Assembly (NCBI RefSeq): GCF_023205015.1
Contig: NZ_CP096258.1
Span: forward strand, 2,232,001 to 2,296,000
DNA: 64,000 nt
From: Providencia rettgeri
GTDB lineage: Bacteria > Pseudomonadota > Gammaproteobacteria > Enterobacterales > Enterobacteriaceae
Reading direction: 5' to 3'
A model generated the notes under the pieces. The model saw only the letters and a program-made list of their open reading frames with translations. It did not search any database and was not told the origin of the DNA. Numbering within the stretch: position 1 is the first letter of the stretch; each line of letters begins with the position of its first letter. Of the stretch, positions 1 through 8,147 are shown in pieces. The translations under genes were made by a program, and so were the position numbers.

Positions 1-43
1 ATAGGTGTAATTTACTTTATATTCAGTGAGTTGTAGTCAAAAG

Positions 44-69
44 GCACTCGGGGGCGAGTGCTTTTTTTT
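44..69 (+). terminator. Rho-independent terminator at left edge
   Basis: GCACTCG (44-50) pairs with CGAGTGC (55-61) around a GGGG loop and is followed by eight T residues. It probably ends a plus-strand gene lying left of the window. Confidence 0.8.
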
Positions 70-495
70 GTGCATAATAATACGCCACCTTTTATTATTG
101 TAGCGAATGGTTCTTACTGTATAACCCAAGTGTTTTCTTTATGTATCAAATAAATTTATTTCACTAACCAATGTTCAAACCTTCGCAACGATTATTCGCT
201 TCTCTCAAAATTTAGAAAAGTAAATCTCTTAATACAATGATTTTTCAGGAAAAATAATGTTTATTTGTTCTTTGTCACATAATTAAAATAAGTGAAAAAG
301 ATGATCATGAAAATCGTTCATGTTTGAAATGAAATTAAGTCGCTTTCACTCAGTCAGCAGCTCTGGCATAAATTAGATAACGCAAACGAATTAACGTATT
401 TACAACATAAAGATTGATGAATGGGTAGCTAAAACTTCTAGAAAATCAAGAAGTCAATTGAGTTTCCATCTTGGAATTTAGGGTGTGACGAGACG
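70..495 (+). other. AT-rich leader and promoter region of mesXD
   Basis: No credible gene was seen in this 426-bp stretch. It is strongly AT-rich and holds a MetR-like dyad at 308-320. A second inverted repeat, ACTTCT/AGAAGT, lies at 434-439 and 449-454. No perfect MetJ box (AGACGTCT) and no recognisable riboswitch were found. The -10 and -35 elements could not be fixed with confidence. Confidence 0.5.
308..320 (+). promoter_or_regulatory. Putative MetR binding site upstream of mesXD
   Basis: TGAAAATCGTTCA matches the established MetR consensus TGAA-N5-TTCA exactly, with the preferred A/T at the centre. It lies about 175 bp before the start of mesX. MetR activates metE and metH in enterobacteria, so control of a methionine synthase from this site is plausible. 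The link is inferred from one site. Confidence 0.45.
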
Positions 496-1473
496 ATGAA
501 CAAAAATTTTACATTTACGATTAAAAGTAGTCTTTTTGATGAAAATTATAATCCTTCTGAAAATACACGTATTACAACTAACTTTGCTAATTTAGCCAGA
601 GGGAAAAATCGCCAAGAAAATTTGCGTAATACGCTTGTCATGATGAACAACCGTTTCAATACCTTGGCCTATTGGGATAACCCTAAAAGTGACCGTTATT
701 CAGTCGAGTTGGAAATTATTTCTGTCGAGATGAGTGTGGAAGGGAATGGTCGCACCTTTCCGGTGATTGAAATATTAAAAACCAATATTGTTGATCATAA
801 AACGGGTGAACGTACTGAAGGTATTGTTGGAAATAATTTTTCATCTTATGTGCGTGATTATGATTTCAGTGTTTTATTGCTAGATCACAATAAAGACCAA
901 GCCAACTTTAGTGTCCCAGAAAACTTTGGTGACTTGCATGGGAATATCTTTAAATATTTTGTAAATTCGGACGAATACAAAGCACATTTTAGTAAAGCGC
1001 CAGTGATATGCTTAAGTGTATCAAATAAAGATATTTACCACCGAACTGGTAATACCCATCCTATATTGGGTATTGAATATCAGCAAAATGGAGCTTCATT
1101 AACGGATCAATATTTTAAAAAGATGGGATTACAGGTTCGTTATTTTATGCCTAAAAATAGTGTTGCACCGTTGGCATTTTATTTTACGGGAGACTTGCTG
1201 AGCGATTACAGCAATATTGAATTGATTAGTACAATCAGCACGATGGAAACATTCCAGAAGATTTATCGGCCAGAGATTTACAATGCGAACTCTGTTGCGG
1301 GGCCATGTTACCAACCGAGTTTGACGAACCAAGACTATTCATTAACAAAAATTGTTTATGACCGCGAAGAACGTAGCCGATTGGCTATTGAGCAGGGAAA
1401 ATATACAGAAGAACACTTTATTGAACCCTATAAGCATATTCTAGAGCAATGGTCTGCTAACTACGCGCTTTGA
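496..1473 (+). CDS. mesX: DUF1852 family protein, MesX accessory factor of methionine synthase
   Basis: A 325-aa protein that I recognise as DUF1852. Members of this family sit next to short MetE-like methionine synthases and were named MesX, the partner needed by MesD for folate-independent methionine synthesis that depends on oxygen. No signal peptide or membrane segment is visible, so it should be cytoplasmic. The TGA stop (1471-1473) is 29 bp before the mesD ATG, so the two are probably one transcript. Only weak Shine-Dalgarno-like sequence precedes the start (GACGAGACG). The identification rests on family resemblance plus the neighbour; the biochemical role of MesX is not settled. Confidence 0.75.
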   Translation: MNKNFTFTIKSSLFDENYNPSENTRITTNFANLARGKNRQENLRNTLVMMNNRFNTLAYWDNPKSDRYSVELEIISVEMSVEGNGRTFPVIEILKTNIVDHKTGERTEGIVGNNFSSYVRDYDFSVLLLDHNKDQANFSVPENFGDLHGNIFKYFVNSDEYKAHFSKAPVICLSVSNKDIYHRTGNTHPILGIEYQQNGASLTDQYFKKMGLQVRYFMPKNSVAPLAFYFTGDLLSDYSNIELISTISTMETFQKIYRPEIYNANSVAGPCYQPSLTNQDYSLTKIVYDREERSRLAIEQGKYTEEHFIEPYKHILEQWSANYAL

Positions 1474-1502
1474 TTCATTATAAAAATTTAAGGTCAATTA
1501 TT

Positions 1503-2534
1503 ATGAAAACATTATTACCAACATCTACCGCAGGCAGCTTACCAAAGCCTTCTTGGCTTGCTCAGCCAGAGACTCTTTGGTCTCCTTGGAAGTTGGAAAA
1601 CGAAGAACTTGTAGAGGGAAAACAAGATGCACTGCGCTTGTCCCTAGAAGATCAACTGCGCGCAGGAATTGATATTGTTAGCGATGGTGAACAAACGCGT
1701 CAGCACTTTGTGACGACATTTATTGAGCATCTCAATGGCGTTGATTTTGAAAAGCGAGAAGTGGTTAAAATTCGCAATCGCTATGATGCGAGCGTGCCGA
1801 CGGTGGTTGGAGCGGTTGAACGCCAAAAACCTGTTTTTGTGGAAGATGCTAAATTTTTACGTAAGTTAACGAACCAGCCGATAAAATGGGCGCTTCCTGG
1901 CCCAATGACAATGATTGATACACTGTATGATAACCATTACAAAAGTCGTGAAAAACTGGCATGGGAATTTGCTAAGATTTTGAACCAAGAGGCAAAAGAG
2001 CTTGAAGCAGCGGGGGTTGATATTATTCAATTTGATGAGCCTGCTTTTAATGTATTTTTTGATGAAGTGAACGATTGGGGTGTAGCTGCATTAGAAAGAG
2101 CCATTGAAGGGCTAAAATGTGAAACCGCAGTTCATATTTGTTATGGATACGGCATCAAAGCCAATACTGATTGGAAGAAGACTCTGGGTTCTGAGTGGCG
2201 ACAATATGAAGAGGCTTTCCCAAAACTGCAAACCTCGAATATCGATATTATCTCTTTGGAATGTCATAACTCTCATGTTCCCATGGACTTAATTGAACTT
2301 ATTCGCGGCAAAAAAGTGATGGTGGGGGCGATTGACGTAGCGAGCAATATCATCGAAACACCAGAGGAAGTCGCTAATACATTACGTAAAGCGCTCCAAT
2401 TTGTCGATGCAGACAAGCTTTATCCATCCACTAACTGTGGTATGGCACCGTTATCTCGTCGTGTTGCAACGGGTAAGCTTAATGCATTAAGCGCAGGGGC
2501 TGAGATTATCCGCAGAGAATTATTGAATAAGTAA
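1503..2534 (+). CDS. mesD: Core-MetE methionine synthase, MesD type
   Basis: A 343-aa protein equal to only the C-terminal catalytic half of MetE (full MetE is about 750 aa). It would methylate homocysteine to methionine in the cytoplasm. Family landmarks are the early TAGSLPKP motif, the zinc-site region IQFDEPAF, the VHICYG histidine/cysteine motif, and the late STNCGMAPL cysteine motif. It lacks the N-terminal half that binds polyglutamyl folate, which agrees with a non-folate methyl donor. The start at 1503 is chosen because AAGG (1490-1493) precedes it at good spacing; a TTG at 1470 would overlap mesX. Pairing with mesX supports MesD over the MesA-C classes. Confidence 0.75.
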   Translation: MKTLLPTSTAGSLPKPSWLAQPETLWSPWKLENEELVEGKQDALRLSLEDQLRAGIDIVSDGEQTRQHFVTTFIEHLNGVDFEKREVVKIRNRYDASVPTVVGAVERQKPVFVEDAKFLRKLTNQPIKWALPGPMTMIDTLYDNHYKSREKLAWEFAKILNQEAKELEAAGVDIIQFDEPAFNVFFDEVNDWGVAALERAIEGLKCETAVHICYGYGIKANTDWKKTLGSEWRQYEEAFPKLQTSNIDIISLECHNSHVPMDLIELIRGKKVMVGAIDVASNIIETPEEVANTLRKALQFVDADKLYPSTNCGMAPLSRRVATGKLNALSAGAEIIRRELLNK

Positions 2535-2561
2535 TCTAAGGATAAATTAACGAATAAAAGG

Positions 2562-2619
2562 ACCCAGAGTTGATGACGAGCCCGATAAAATAGGCGTTGT
2601 CATCATATCTGGGTTTTTT
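2562..2619 (+). terminator. Terminator of mesXD
   Basis: A long hairpin: ACCCAGA (2562-2568) pairs with TCTGGGT (2608-2614), extended inside by GATGAC/GTCATC, and followed by a T run. Confidence 0.8.
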
Positions 2620-2706
2620 GTTGTTTTGAGTTTCTTTTTTTGCTCTAAACTGAGGTATATTAGGCGTATTATCTCAAAATTACTATTTTCAACAGGAATA
2701 TCGGCA

Positions 2707-3054
2707 ATGGCTTTGATCCCTAAAAACTATGCGCGATTAGAAAGTGGCTATCGTGAAAAAGCACTTAAAATTTACCCATGGGTTTGTGGACGCTGCACCC
2801 GCGAGTTTGTGTATTCAAATTTGCGTGAATTAACCGTGCATCATATCGACCATGATCATACCAATAACCCAGAAGATGGCAGCAATTGGGAGCTATTATG
2901 CCTATTTTGTCATGACCATGAGCATTCGAAGTATACAGAAGCTGAAATGTATGGCACGAATGTCGTGGCAGGGGAAGATGCGCAAAATGACGTTGAGGCA
3001 GCAACTTATAACCCGTTTGCTGACTTGAAATCGATGTTAAATAAGAAAAAATAA
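2707..3054 (+). CDS. yajD: HNH nuclease family protein YajD
   Basis: A 115-aa protein matching E. coli YajD in length and sequence. The HNH/zinc-ribbon layout is visible: a CGRC pair near residue 20, the HHIDHDH core, and a C-x2-CH pair (CLFCHDH). HNH proteins are metal-dependent endonucleases; the target of YajD is not known. I chose the ATG at 2707, preceded by AGGAAT, over an in-frame ATG at 2626 whose extra 27 residues do not belong to the family. It has its own downstream hairpin and appears monocistronic. Confidence 0.85.
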   Translation: MALIPKNYARLESGYREKALKIYPWVCGRCTREFVYSNLRELTVHHIDHDHTNNPEDGSNWELLCLFCHDHEHSKYTEAEMYGTNVVAGEDAQNDVEAATYNPFADLKSMLNKKK

Positions 3055-3085
3055 GTCTCATTGTAAATTCAGTCGATTATATCAA

Positions 3086-3108
3086 AAAGCACTCGATTGA
3101 GTGCTTTC
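3086..3108. terminator. Bidirectional terminator between yajD and yebB
   Basis: AAAAGCACTC and GAGTGCTTT flank a GATT loop, with A and T tracts on opposite sides. It can serve both convergent genes. Confidence 0.7.
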
Positions 3109-3136
3109 TTGTGTGAGTTTACATCCGTATTGGTTG

Positions 3137-3718
3137 TTAATGTATATCCTCATGACTGCGGTATATGAGCGATAATTCAGGGTGATGCCATAGACTTGCA
3201 GGAGTCACTGTTTTACGTTCCCATGGAATTTGACCAATAAACCATAATTTCCAAAAAGTTAATTTTGCATTCGGGTTTTTAGTTAATAATTCCTTGAAGG
3301 TTTCTAATTCCCCTATTTGAACTGATAACGCAGATTGATAAATATCGAAAACAAACTTTGAACAAAACTGCCTAGAAGACTCATAATTAAATCCAGTGTG
3401 ATAAAATTTATTTAAACGAGCAGGAACTTCGGAAACTAATGCAGATTTTTGTTCATTGGTTAATGTATGAGTAAATCGACGTACACTGTAACGTTTATCC
3501 GATGAACGGGCAATAAAGCGAGATAGGGTCGTGGTTGTTGAAAGCGGAACGCGACTTTCTGCAATCAAATAGTCTTCGCCATTATGGCCGACAATCATAC
3601 CAACATGGTTACTCCAACATAAAGACGCCGAGGCTATTTGCCGAAATAACTCGGTTCCAATACTGGTAAAGACAACATCGCCAACTTCGTACTCATGGGG
3701 ATAATTTATTTTTGTCAT
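3137..3718 (-). CDS. yebB: YebB family permuted papain-like hydrolase
   Basis: A 193-aa protein highly similar to E. coli YebB (about 200 aa). It has the circularly permuted NlpC/P60 fold: the candidate catalytic histidine is H38 in SNHVGMIVGH and the candidate nucleophile is C119 in SSRQFCSKFVFD, in the permuted order. The family (YiiX/YebB-like) is predicted to be an amidase or peptidase, with no assigned substrate. No signal peptide is seen, so it is probably cytoplasmic. It is a single gene converging on yajD. Confidence 0.8.
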   Translation of the reverse strand: MTKINYPHEYEVGDVVFTSIGTELFRQIASASLCWSNHVGMIVGHNGEDYLIAESRVPLSTTTTLSRFIARSSDKRYSVRRFTHTLTNEQKSALVSEVPARLNKFYHTGFNYESSRQFCSKFVFDIYQSALSVQIGELETFKELLTKNPNAKLTFWKLWFIGQIPWERKTVTPASLWHHPELSLIYRSHEDIH

Positions 3719-3811
3719 AAAAGTACCTCAATATAAACAATGCTATTAAGGTACAGTTATAAAGACTAGAAAAATTCTCGCTATCGGATAAACGCTGAAA
3801 ATCATTCTTGT

Positions 3812-5299
3812 TTAACTAGGGTATATATTAGTCAATTGTTCACTAAGTAATTTTATATTGCTAATTATCTCGTCTTCACAATGAGCGGCATAGCCGAAAA
3901 GGAGCGCATTTTGGTGAGAACTTTGAATACAGTAGCGCGATAACGGTTGTGCTCCAAAGCCTAACAGACGGCATTGGTTAAGGATCACGTTAGTATCATA
4001 ACCGTCTTTAACCCAGCAGACAGTATGAATGCCTGAATCCGTCATTTGCACATTAAATAGGTGAGGGAGATAGTGATTAATGGCATTGATAAACGTATTT
4101 TGCCTATCGTAGCATATCTTCCGTATTTTTCTGACATGGCGTGCATAGTGGCCTTCTTGGATAAACTGGGCTAAAGCGGCCTGTTCTAAATAACCACAAT
4201 GGCTATCACTGTAATATTTCATCATGGTGAATGCCTCACTCAGAACTTCTGGCACAATTAAGAAGCCTAAACGAAAACCAGGATACATCATTTTAGAAAA
4301 TGTCCCTGCATAAATAACACGTTGATGATTATCTAAGCCTTGTAGCGCTTGAATAGGCTTTGATAAAAAGCGAAATTCACTGTTGTAGTCATCCTCAAAA
4401 ACCCATGCGTTGTTTTGCTGGGCCCAATCCAATAATGCTAAACGCCGCGGTAAGCTGAGGGTTGTGCCTAACGGAAACTGGTGAGAAGGCGTGGTATAAA
4501 TTAATTTTGCTGTTTCATGGTGTTTTGCACCGTAGGCAATATCCATCCCTTCTCTGTCAGATGGAATAGCAGCAATATCAGCACCTGCGGCGGTGAAAAT
4601 AGCTCTGGCGCTATCATAGCCAGGGTCATCTAACCATACTTTGTCCCCTTGCTGTAATAAGATTTTTGCTACTAAATTAATGGCTTGTTGCGTCCCATTA
4701 ACAATAATAATTTGTTGTGGTTTGCAGTGAACCCCGCGAGTCGAACGGACGTAATCTACCAATAAGTTTTTTAGCGGTGTATAGCCATCAGGATGATTAA
4801 AATGTGCAATCGTTTGTTTGGATTTACGCCAAACACGGCCTAATAGTCGTCCCCATAATTCATGTGGAAATTGGTCAACACAGCCAATACCAATATTAAA
4901 CATTTGGTACTTGTTGGTGTTTGGGCGCGATTTTTCCCATAAGTTCGTTAAAGTAGAAACTTGGGGATTCAGATTTAATGCAGAATATCTAGATTGGTCA
5001 CTTTGCTTAGTACTATCTATGGTGCCAACTAATTCATCAGGAATGTGGGGAGAAACATAAGTTCCCGAGCCTTTTTTGGAATAAATATATCCTTCATCAA
5101 TTAATCGTTCAAACCCAGCAATGACCGAGTTTCGTGAGATCGACATCATTTCGGCTAATGCTCTAGAGGAGGGGAGTTTAATGCCGACAGCAATACGACC
5201 ATCTAAAATAGCGTTACGTATTGTGTGATAAACATTTTCCTTAATATAGCCTTCTTCAAGTAAAAGTAATGGAAACTGTGCATGCTGTTGGCGGCGCAT
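3812..5299 (-). CDS. MocR family (GntR-aminotransferase) transcriptional regulator
   Basis: A 495-aa protein with a GntR-type winged helix at roughly residues 18-85 (GIKLPSSRALAEMMSISRNSV, then the wing GSGTYV), followed by a fold-type I aminotransferase domain. The PLP lysine is expected in GTFSKMMYPGFRLGF. MocR proteins such as PdxR and GabR sense PLP or amino compounds and usually regulate a divergent neighbour. Here a GNAT gene starts divergently about 100 bp away and is the likely target. It could be a PdxR orthologue, but no PLP-synthesis gene is adjacent, so I give no symbol. Confidence 0.8.
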   Translation of the reverse strand: MRRQQHAQFPLLLLEEGYIKENVYHTIRNAILDGRIAVGIKLPSSRALAEMMSISRNSVIAGFERLIDEGYIYSKKGSGTYVSPHIPDELVGTIDSTKQSDQSRYSALNLNPQVSTLTNLWEKSRPNTNKYQMFNIGIGCVDQFPHELWGRLLGRVWRKSKQTIAHFNHPDGYTPLKNLLVDYVRSTRGVHCKPQQIIIVNGTQQAINLVAKILLQQGDKVWLDDPGYDSARAIFTAAGADIAAIPSDREGMDIAYGAKHHETAKLIYTTPSHQFPLGTTLSLPRRLALLDWAQQNNAWVFEDDYNSEFRFLSKPIQALQGLDNHQRVIYAGTFSKMMYPGFRLGFLIVPEVLSEAFTMMKYYSDSHCGYLEQAALAQFIQEGHYARHVRKIRKICYDRQNTFINAINHYLPHLFNVQMTDSGIHTVCWVKDGYDTNVILNQCRLLGFGAQPLSRYCIQSSHQNALLFGYAAHCEDEIISNIKLLSEQLTNIYPS

Positions 5300-5402
5300 A
5301 AAGTGGATCCTAAATAAATAACAAAAGTGTCTCTTATACAGAGCCAGATTGCTATGTACTATAGCGCCATTATGTAATATGTCTATAAATGGAAGGGTTA
5401 TT

Positions 5403-5861
5403 ATGAATAAAACGGCATTACCAGTGACAGTAGAATTCGTTACTCCTGATCATTACTCAGCATGGTTAGTATATTGGTTGGAATACCAAAAATTTTATAA
5501 AGTCGATTTAAGTGAAGAGATTACCTTAAAAGCATGGGCGCGCTTTTTTGATGAGAATGAACCGATGTATTGTGCTGTTGCTCTTGAAAATGGCAAAGTT
5601 GTTGGCTTTGTGAATTATTTATTTCACCGGTCAACATGGGCTGAAAATGATTTTTGCTACCTTGAAGATTTATATGTGGCGCCAGAAATGAGAGGGCGGC
5701 ATGTCGGGAAGCAACTAATTGAATTTGTACATGCACAGGCACAAGAAAAACAATGTGGCCGCTTATATTGGCATACACAAGAAACCAATCTACGTGGGCA
5801 AAAACTGTATAACTGGGTGGCAGAAAAACCTGGTGTGATTGAATATAGGATGCCTTTGTAA
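5403..5861 (+). CDS. GNAT family N-acetyltransferase
   Basis: A 152-aa acetyltransferase. Motif A, which binds acetyl-CoA pyrophosphate, is clear in LYVAPEMRGRHVGKQLI, and a C-terminal GxKLYNW segment matches the usual GNAT end. The start at 5403 has a strong ribosome site, GGAAGGG (5391-5397), five bases upstream; an upstream ATG at 5349 lies in the shared promoter region. It is divergent from the MocR gene, which is its likely regulator. The substrate is unknown; the size and motif pattern suit small amines or amino acids. Confidence 0.75.
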   Translation: MNKTALPVTVEFVTPDHYSAWLVYWLEYQKFYKVDLSEEITLKAWARFFDENEPMYCAVALENGKVVGFVNYLFHRSTWAENDFCYLEDLYVAPEMRGRHVGKQLIEFVHAQAQEKQCGRLYWHTQETNLRGQKLYNWVAEKPGVIEYRMPL

Positions 5862-5904
5862 TAAAGCTCAGTAGTATATCCTATATTTTAATTAAAATAT
5901 TGGC

Positions 5905-5937
5905 AGGCCCGCGGTTTAACAACAACGGGCTTTTCTG
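5905..5937 (+). terminator. Terminator of the GNAT gene at 5403
   Basis: GCCCG (5907-5911) pairs with CGGGC (5926-5930), followed by TTTTCTGTCTT. Confidence 0.6.
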
Positions 5938-5960
5938 TCTTATCAGAAAATAAGCAAAAA

Positions 5961-6509
5961 TTAGCGTGTTAAATGGGCTAACTGACTTCTAACGTCCATT
6001 AATGCGAAACCGAGCAGATTTAACCCTTTCCATGTTAATGGGTTTTCAATATTTTCCGCATCCTCAGCGAGGCCTATTCCCCATATTTTATCGACAGGGC
6101 TAGCTTCAACGAGCACGCGCTCATTTGTGGAGAGTAAAAATTGTCCCAATTCTTTATTCTGAGAAAATTTTTCCATATTAGCCGCAACGACAATAGCAAA
6201 ACGGTTTTCATCCCAAACATCTTGCTTAAACCCACGAACTTCACGGCCAAATGCTTTAGCCGCTCCAGGATTTGGTGCATAAATAATTTTATCCAGCGTT
6301 TCAAAATCGCCAAATAAGCGTGCTTTCTCGGCCATCATAAAATGTTCTGCACTGGCAAAGCGGTGGTTATTGACAATAAATGGGGAAGGGTACCATTGGC
6401 TGAAACAGCTTGTTGTTATTTGATTTTGTTTGGTTTGGTGGCCCCAGAAGAAAACATATTTAAATTTTTTCCCTGAGCGATATTGTTTGCAGAGGCTTGT
6501 GATATCCAT
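5961..6509 (-). CDS. ybiA: NADAR family protein YbiA (N-glycosidase)
   Basis: A 182-aa protein of the NADAR/DUF1768 family. Features are an N-terminal FFWG motif, SQWYPSPFIVNNHRFASAEHFM, and the late DKIWGIGL motif. E. coli YbiA hydrolyses the N-glycosidic bond of early riboflavin-pathway intermediates, and other NADAR proteins remove ADP-ribose from guanine. The protein stands alone with no DarT-like partner nearby, which favours the metabolic role. It should be cytoplasmic. The two neighbours in the same orientation are separated from it by a terminator, so it is probably monocistronic. Confidence 0.8.
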   Translation of the reverse strand: MDITSLCKQYRSGKKFKYVFFWGHQTKQNQITTSCFSQWYPSPFIVNNHRFASAEHFMMAEKARLFGDFETLDKIIYAPNPGAAKAFGREVRGFKQDVWDENRFAIVVAANMEKFSQNKELGQFLLSTNERVLVEASPVDKIWGIGLAEDAENIENPLTWKGLNLLGFALMDVRSQLAHLTR

Positions 6510-6574
6510 AAATTAAACTTTATTAAGTAATAATATTCTTAGCATATCGATAATAAAAAGATTTGGATATCAGA

Positions 6575-6600
6575 AAAACCTGCTTAGCATGCTAAGCAGG
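6575..6600 (-). terminator. Terminator of the amino acid ABC operon
   Basis: A perfect 22-bp palindrome, CCTGCTTAGC/GCTAAGCAGG (6579-6600), followed on the minus strand by TTTTT. It lies just beyond the stop of the ATPase gene. Confidence 0.8.
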
Positions 6601-6608
6601 TAATAAAA

Positions 6609-7331
6609 CTAAAGTACTTTACTTAAAAATTCCGCAGTTCGTGGGTTTTTAGGTGCAGTAAAGAGTTGTTCTGGTGTGCCTTCTTCTTGAATGATACCTT
6701 GGTCAATGAACATGACTCGATCAGCAACTTCACGCGCAAATCCCATTTCATGGGTGACGATGACCATCGTCATACCTTCATTCGCAAGGGTTTTCATCAC
6801 GGAAAGCACTTCACCAACTAATTCGGGGTCAAGTGCAGATGTCGGCTCATCAAATAACAAAATGGATGGCTGCATAGCTAACGCTCGGGCAATAGCAACC
6901 CGTTGTTGCTGCCCTCCAGATAAACTGGCTGGCCATGCATCAATTTTATCTAATAGTCCTACTTTGATCAGGAGTTGCTCAGCTTGCTTAAGCGCCACTT
7001 CTTTTTTTATCCCTTTCACTAAGGTAGGGGCCATCATCAAGTTTTCTAACACAGTCATGTGAGGGAATAGGTTAAAACGCTGAAACACCATCCCCACATT
7101 TTCCCTCATCTTATTTAAATCAGTTTTAGGATCATGAACGTCAAAGCCATTGACTTTAATCTCACCGCCATCTGGACGTTCTAGTGCATTTAAACAGCGT
7201 AGAAAGGTGCTTTTTCCTGAACCAGAAGGGCCAATGACACAAATCACTTCTTGAGGTTTAACTTCGCAAGAAATGCCTCTAAGTACATGGGCATCGCCAA
7301 ATTTCTTTTGTAAATTATTAACGTAAATCAC
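6609..7331 (-). CDS. Polar amino acid ABC transporter ATP-binding protein
   Basis: A 240-aa ATPase of the GlnQ/HisP/ArtP family, which energises amino acid uptake at the inner membrane. The Walker A (GPSGSGKST), Q-loop (VGMVFQRFNLFPH), signature (LSGGQQQR), Walker B (ILLFDEPTSALD) and switch histidine (VTHEM) are all present. I chose the GTG at 7331: it gives MIYVNNLQKKF and the usual family length, and overlaps the permease stop by 14 bp, suggesting translational coupling. An ATG at 7373 would add 14 atypical residues. It is the last gene of an SBP-permease-ATPase operon. Confidence 0.9.
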   Translation of the reverse strand: MIYVNNLQKKFGDAHVLRGISCEVKPQEVICVIGPSGSGKSTFLRCLNALERPDGGEIKVNGFDVHDPKTDLNKMRENVGMVFQRFNLFPHMTVLENLMMAPTLVKGIKKEVALKQAEQLLIKVGLLDKIDAWPASLSGGQQQRVAIARALAMQPSILLFDEPTSALDPELVGEVLSVMKTLANEGMTMVIVTHEMGFAREVADRVMFIDQGIIQEEGTPEQLFTAPKNPRTAEFLSKVL

Positions 7332-8094
7332 TTCTGCCCAACCTTCTTTCCATATATTGCACCAACTGAGCAAGTATAAATGTCAGCATCCAATAAATCA
7401 CAGATATCGTTAAGTAGGGTTCCCAATATGTTGCATAAGCCCCGGACACGGTTCTCGCTGCATAAGCGAGATCTGCCAAGCCGATAGCGGAAGCGAGGGA
7501 GGAATCTTTGACAATCGCGATGGCATTATTTCCCAGTGGGGGAAGAATGCGACGGAAAGCTTGCGGAAGAATAACCTTCCGCATTGTTTTTGCCCAACTC
7601 ATGCCAAGAGCACGAGAAGCCTCCATTTGTCCTTTATCAATAGATTGAATACCCGCACGGAAAATTTCAGAGACATAAGCCCCTGAGTTTAAAGTAATTG
7701 CAATGACACAAGATAGAAATGCGCCGTAATCGGAACGAAGCATTTTAGCGGTGTCAACGGACATTATCCCAGATGTAACAAATAACCCATCACGAGGGTT
7801 AATGAATAATGGCACTAAGGCAAAGTGAACAACCATTATTTGAACGAATAGCGGGGTACCACGAAAGGCACTGACATAGAAACGAACTGGCCATTGCACA
7901 AAATAATGTAAAATTGGTTTCCAAATTCCTTGTTCAGCTTTGGCCGTTCTTCCTAAGCCGAGGGTTAACCCCCATAGTGAGCCTAAAATAACGCAGATGA
8001 TGGTCGCTTTTATCGTCATCATTGCGCCTTCAGCAAATAATGGAGCGTATTCTTCAATTATTTCCCAACGAAACGCAGACATCTTAGTGTTCAC
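7318..8094 (-). CDS. Polar amino acid ABC transporter permease
   Basis: A 258-aa inner-membrane permease of the HisMQ/GlnP type. About five hydrophobic segments are visible, along with FRGTPLFVQ and the EAA loop (EASRALGMSWAKTMRKVILPQAFRRILPPL region) that contacts the ATPase. Only one permease gene is present, so it should act as a homodimer, as GlnP does. The substrate cannot be read from the sequence; cystine, glutamine and arginine are all possible. It overlaps the ATPase gene downstream and is separated from the binding-protein gene by a hairpin. Confidence 0.9.
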   Translation of the reverse strand: MNTKMSAFRWEIIEEYAPLFAEGAMMTIKATIICVILGSLWGLTLGLGRTAKAEQGIWKPILHYFVQWPVRFYVSAFRGTPLFVQIMVVHFALVPLFINPRDGLFVTSGIMSVDTAKMLRSDYGAFLSCVIAITLNSGAYVSEIFRAGIQSIDKGQMEASRALGMSWAKTMRKVILPQAFRRILPPLGNNAIAIVKDSSLASAIGLADLAYAARTVSGAYATYWEPYLTISVIYWMLTFILAQLVQYMERRLGRSDLR

Positions 8095-8110
8095 CCTGAT
8101 TTATAACGTG

Positions 8111-8133
8111 AAAAAGCCATCCAAGGATGGCCT
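8111..8133 (-). terminator. Hairpin with U run between binding-protein and permease genes
   Basis: GCCATCC and GGATGGC (8116-8131) form a stem which, read on the minus strand, is followed by TTTTT. Its place inside the operon suggests partial termination or 3'-end protection that raises binding-protein mRNA over permease mRNA. Confidence 0.65.
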
Positions 8134-8147
8134 TAAGTTAGATTAAA

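Noticed and set aside
1470..1505. Upstream TTG start of mesD at 1470
   Set aside because: It overlaps the mesX stop and adds 11 residues not seen in the family; the ATG at 1503 has a good ribosome site.
5961..6509. NADAR protein as part of a DarT-NADAR defence pair
   Set aside because: No DarT-like gene is adjacent, and the protein matches the housekeeping YbiA type.
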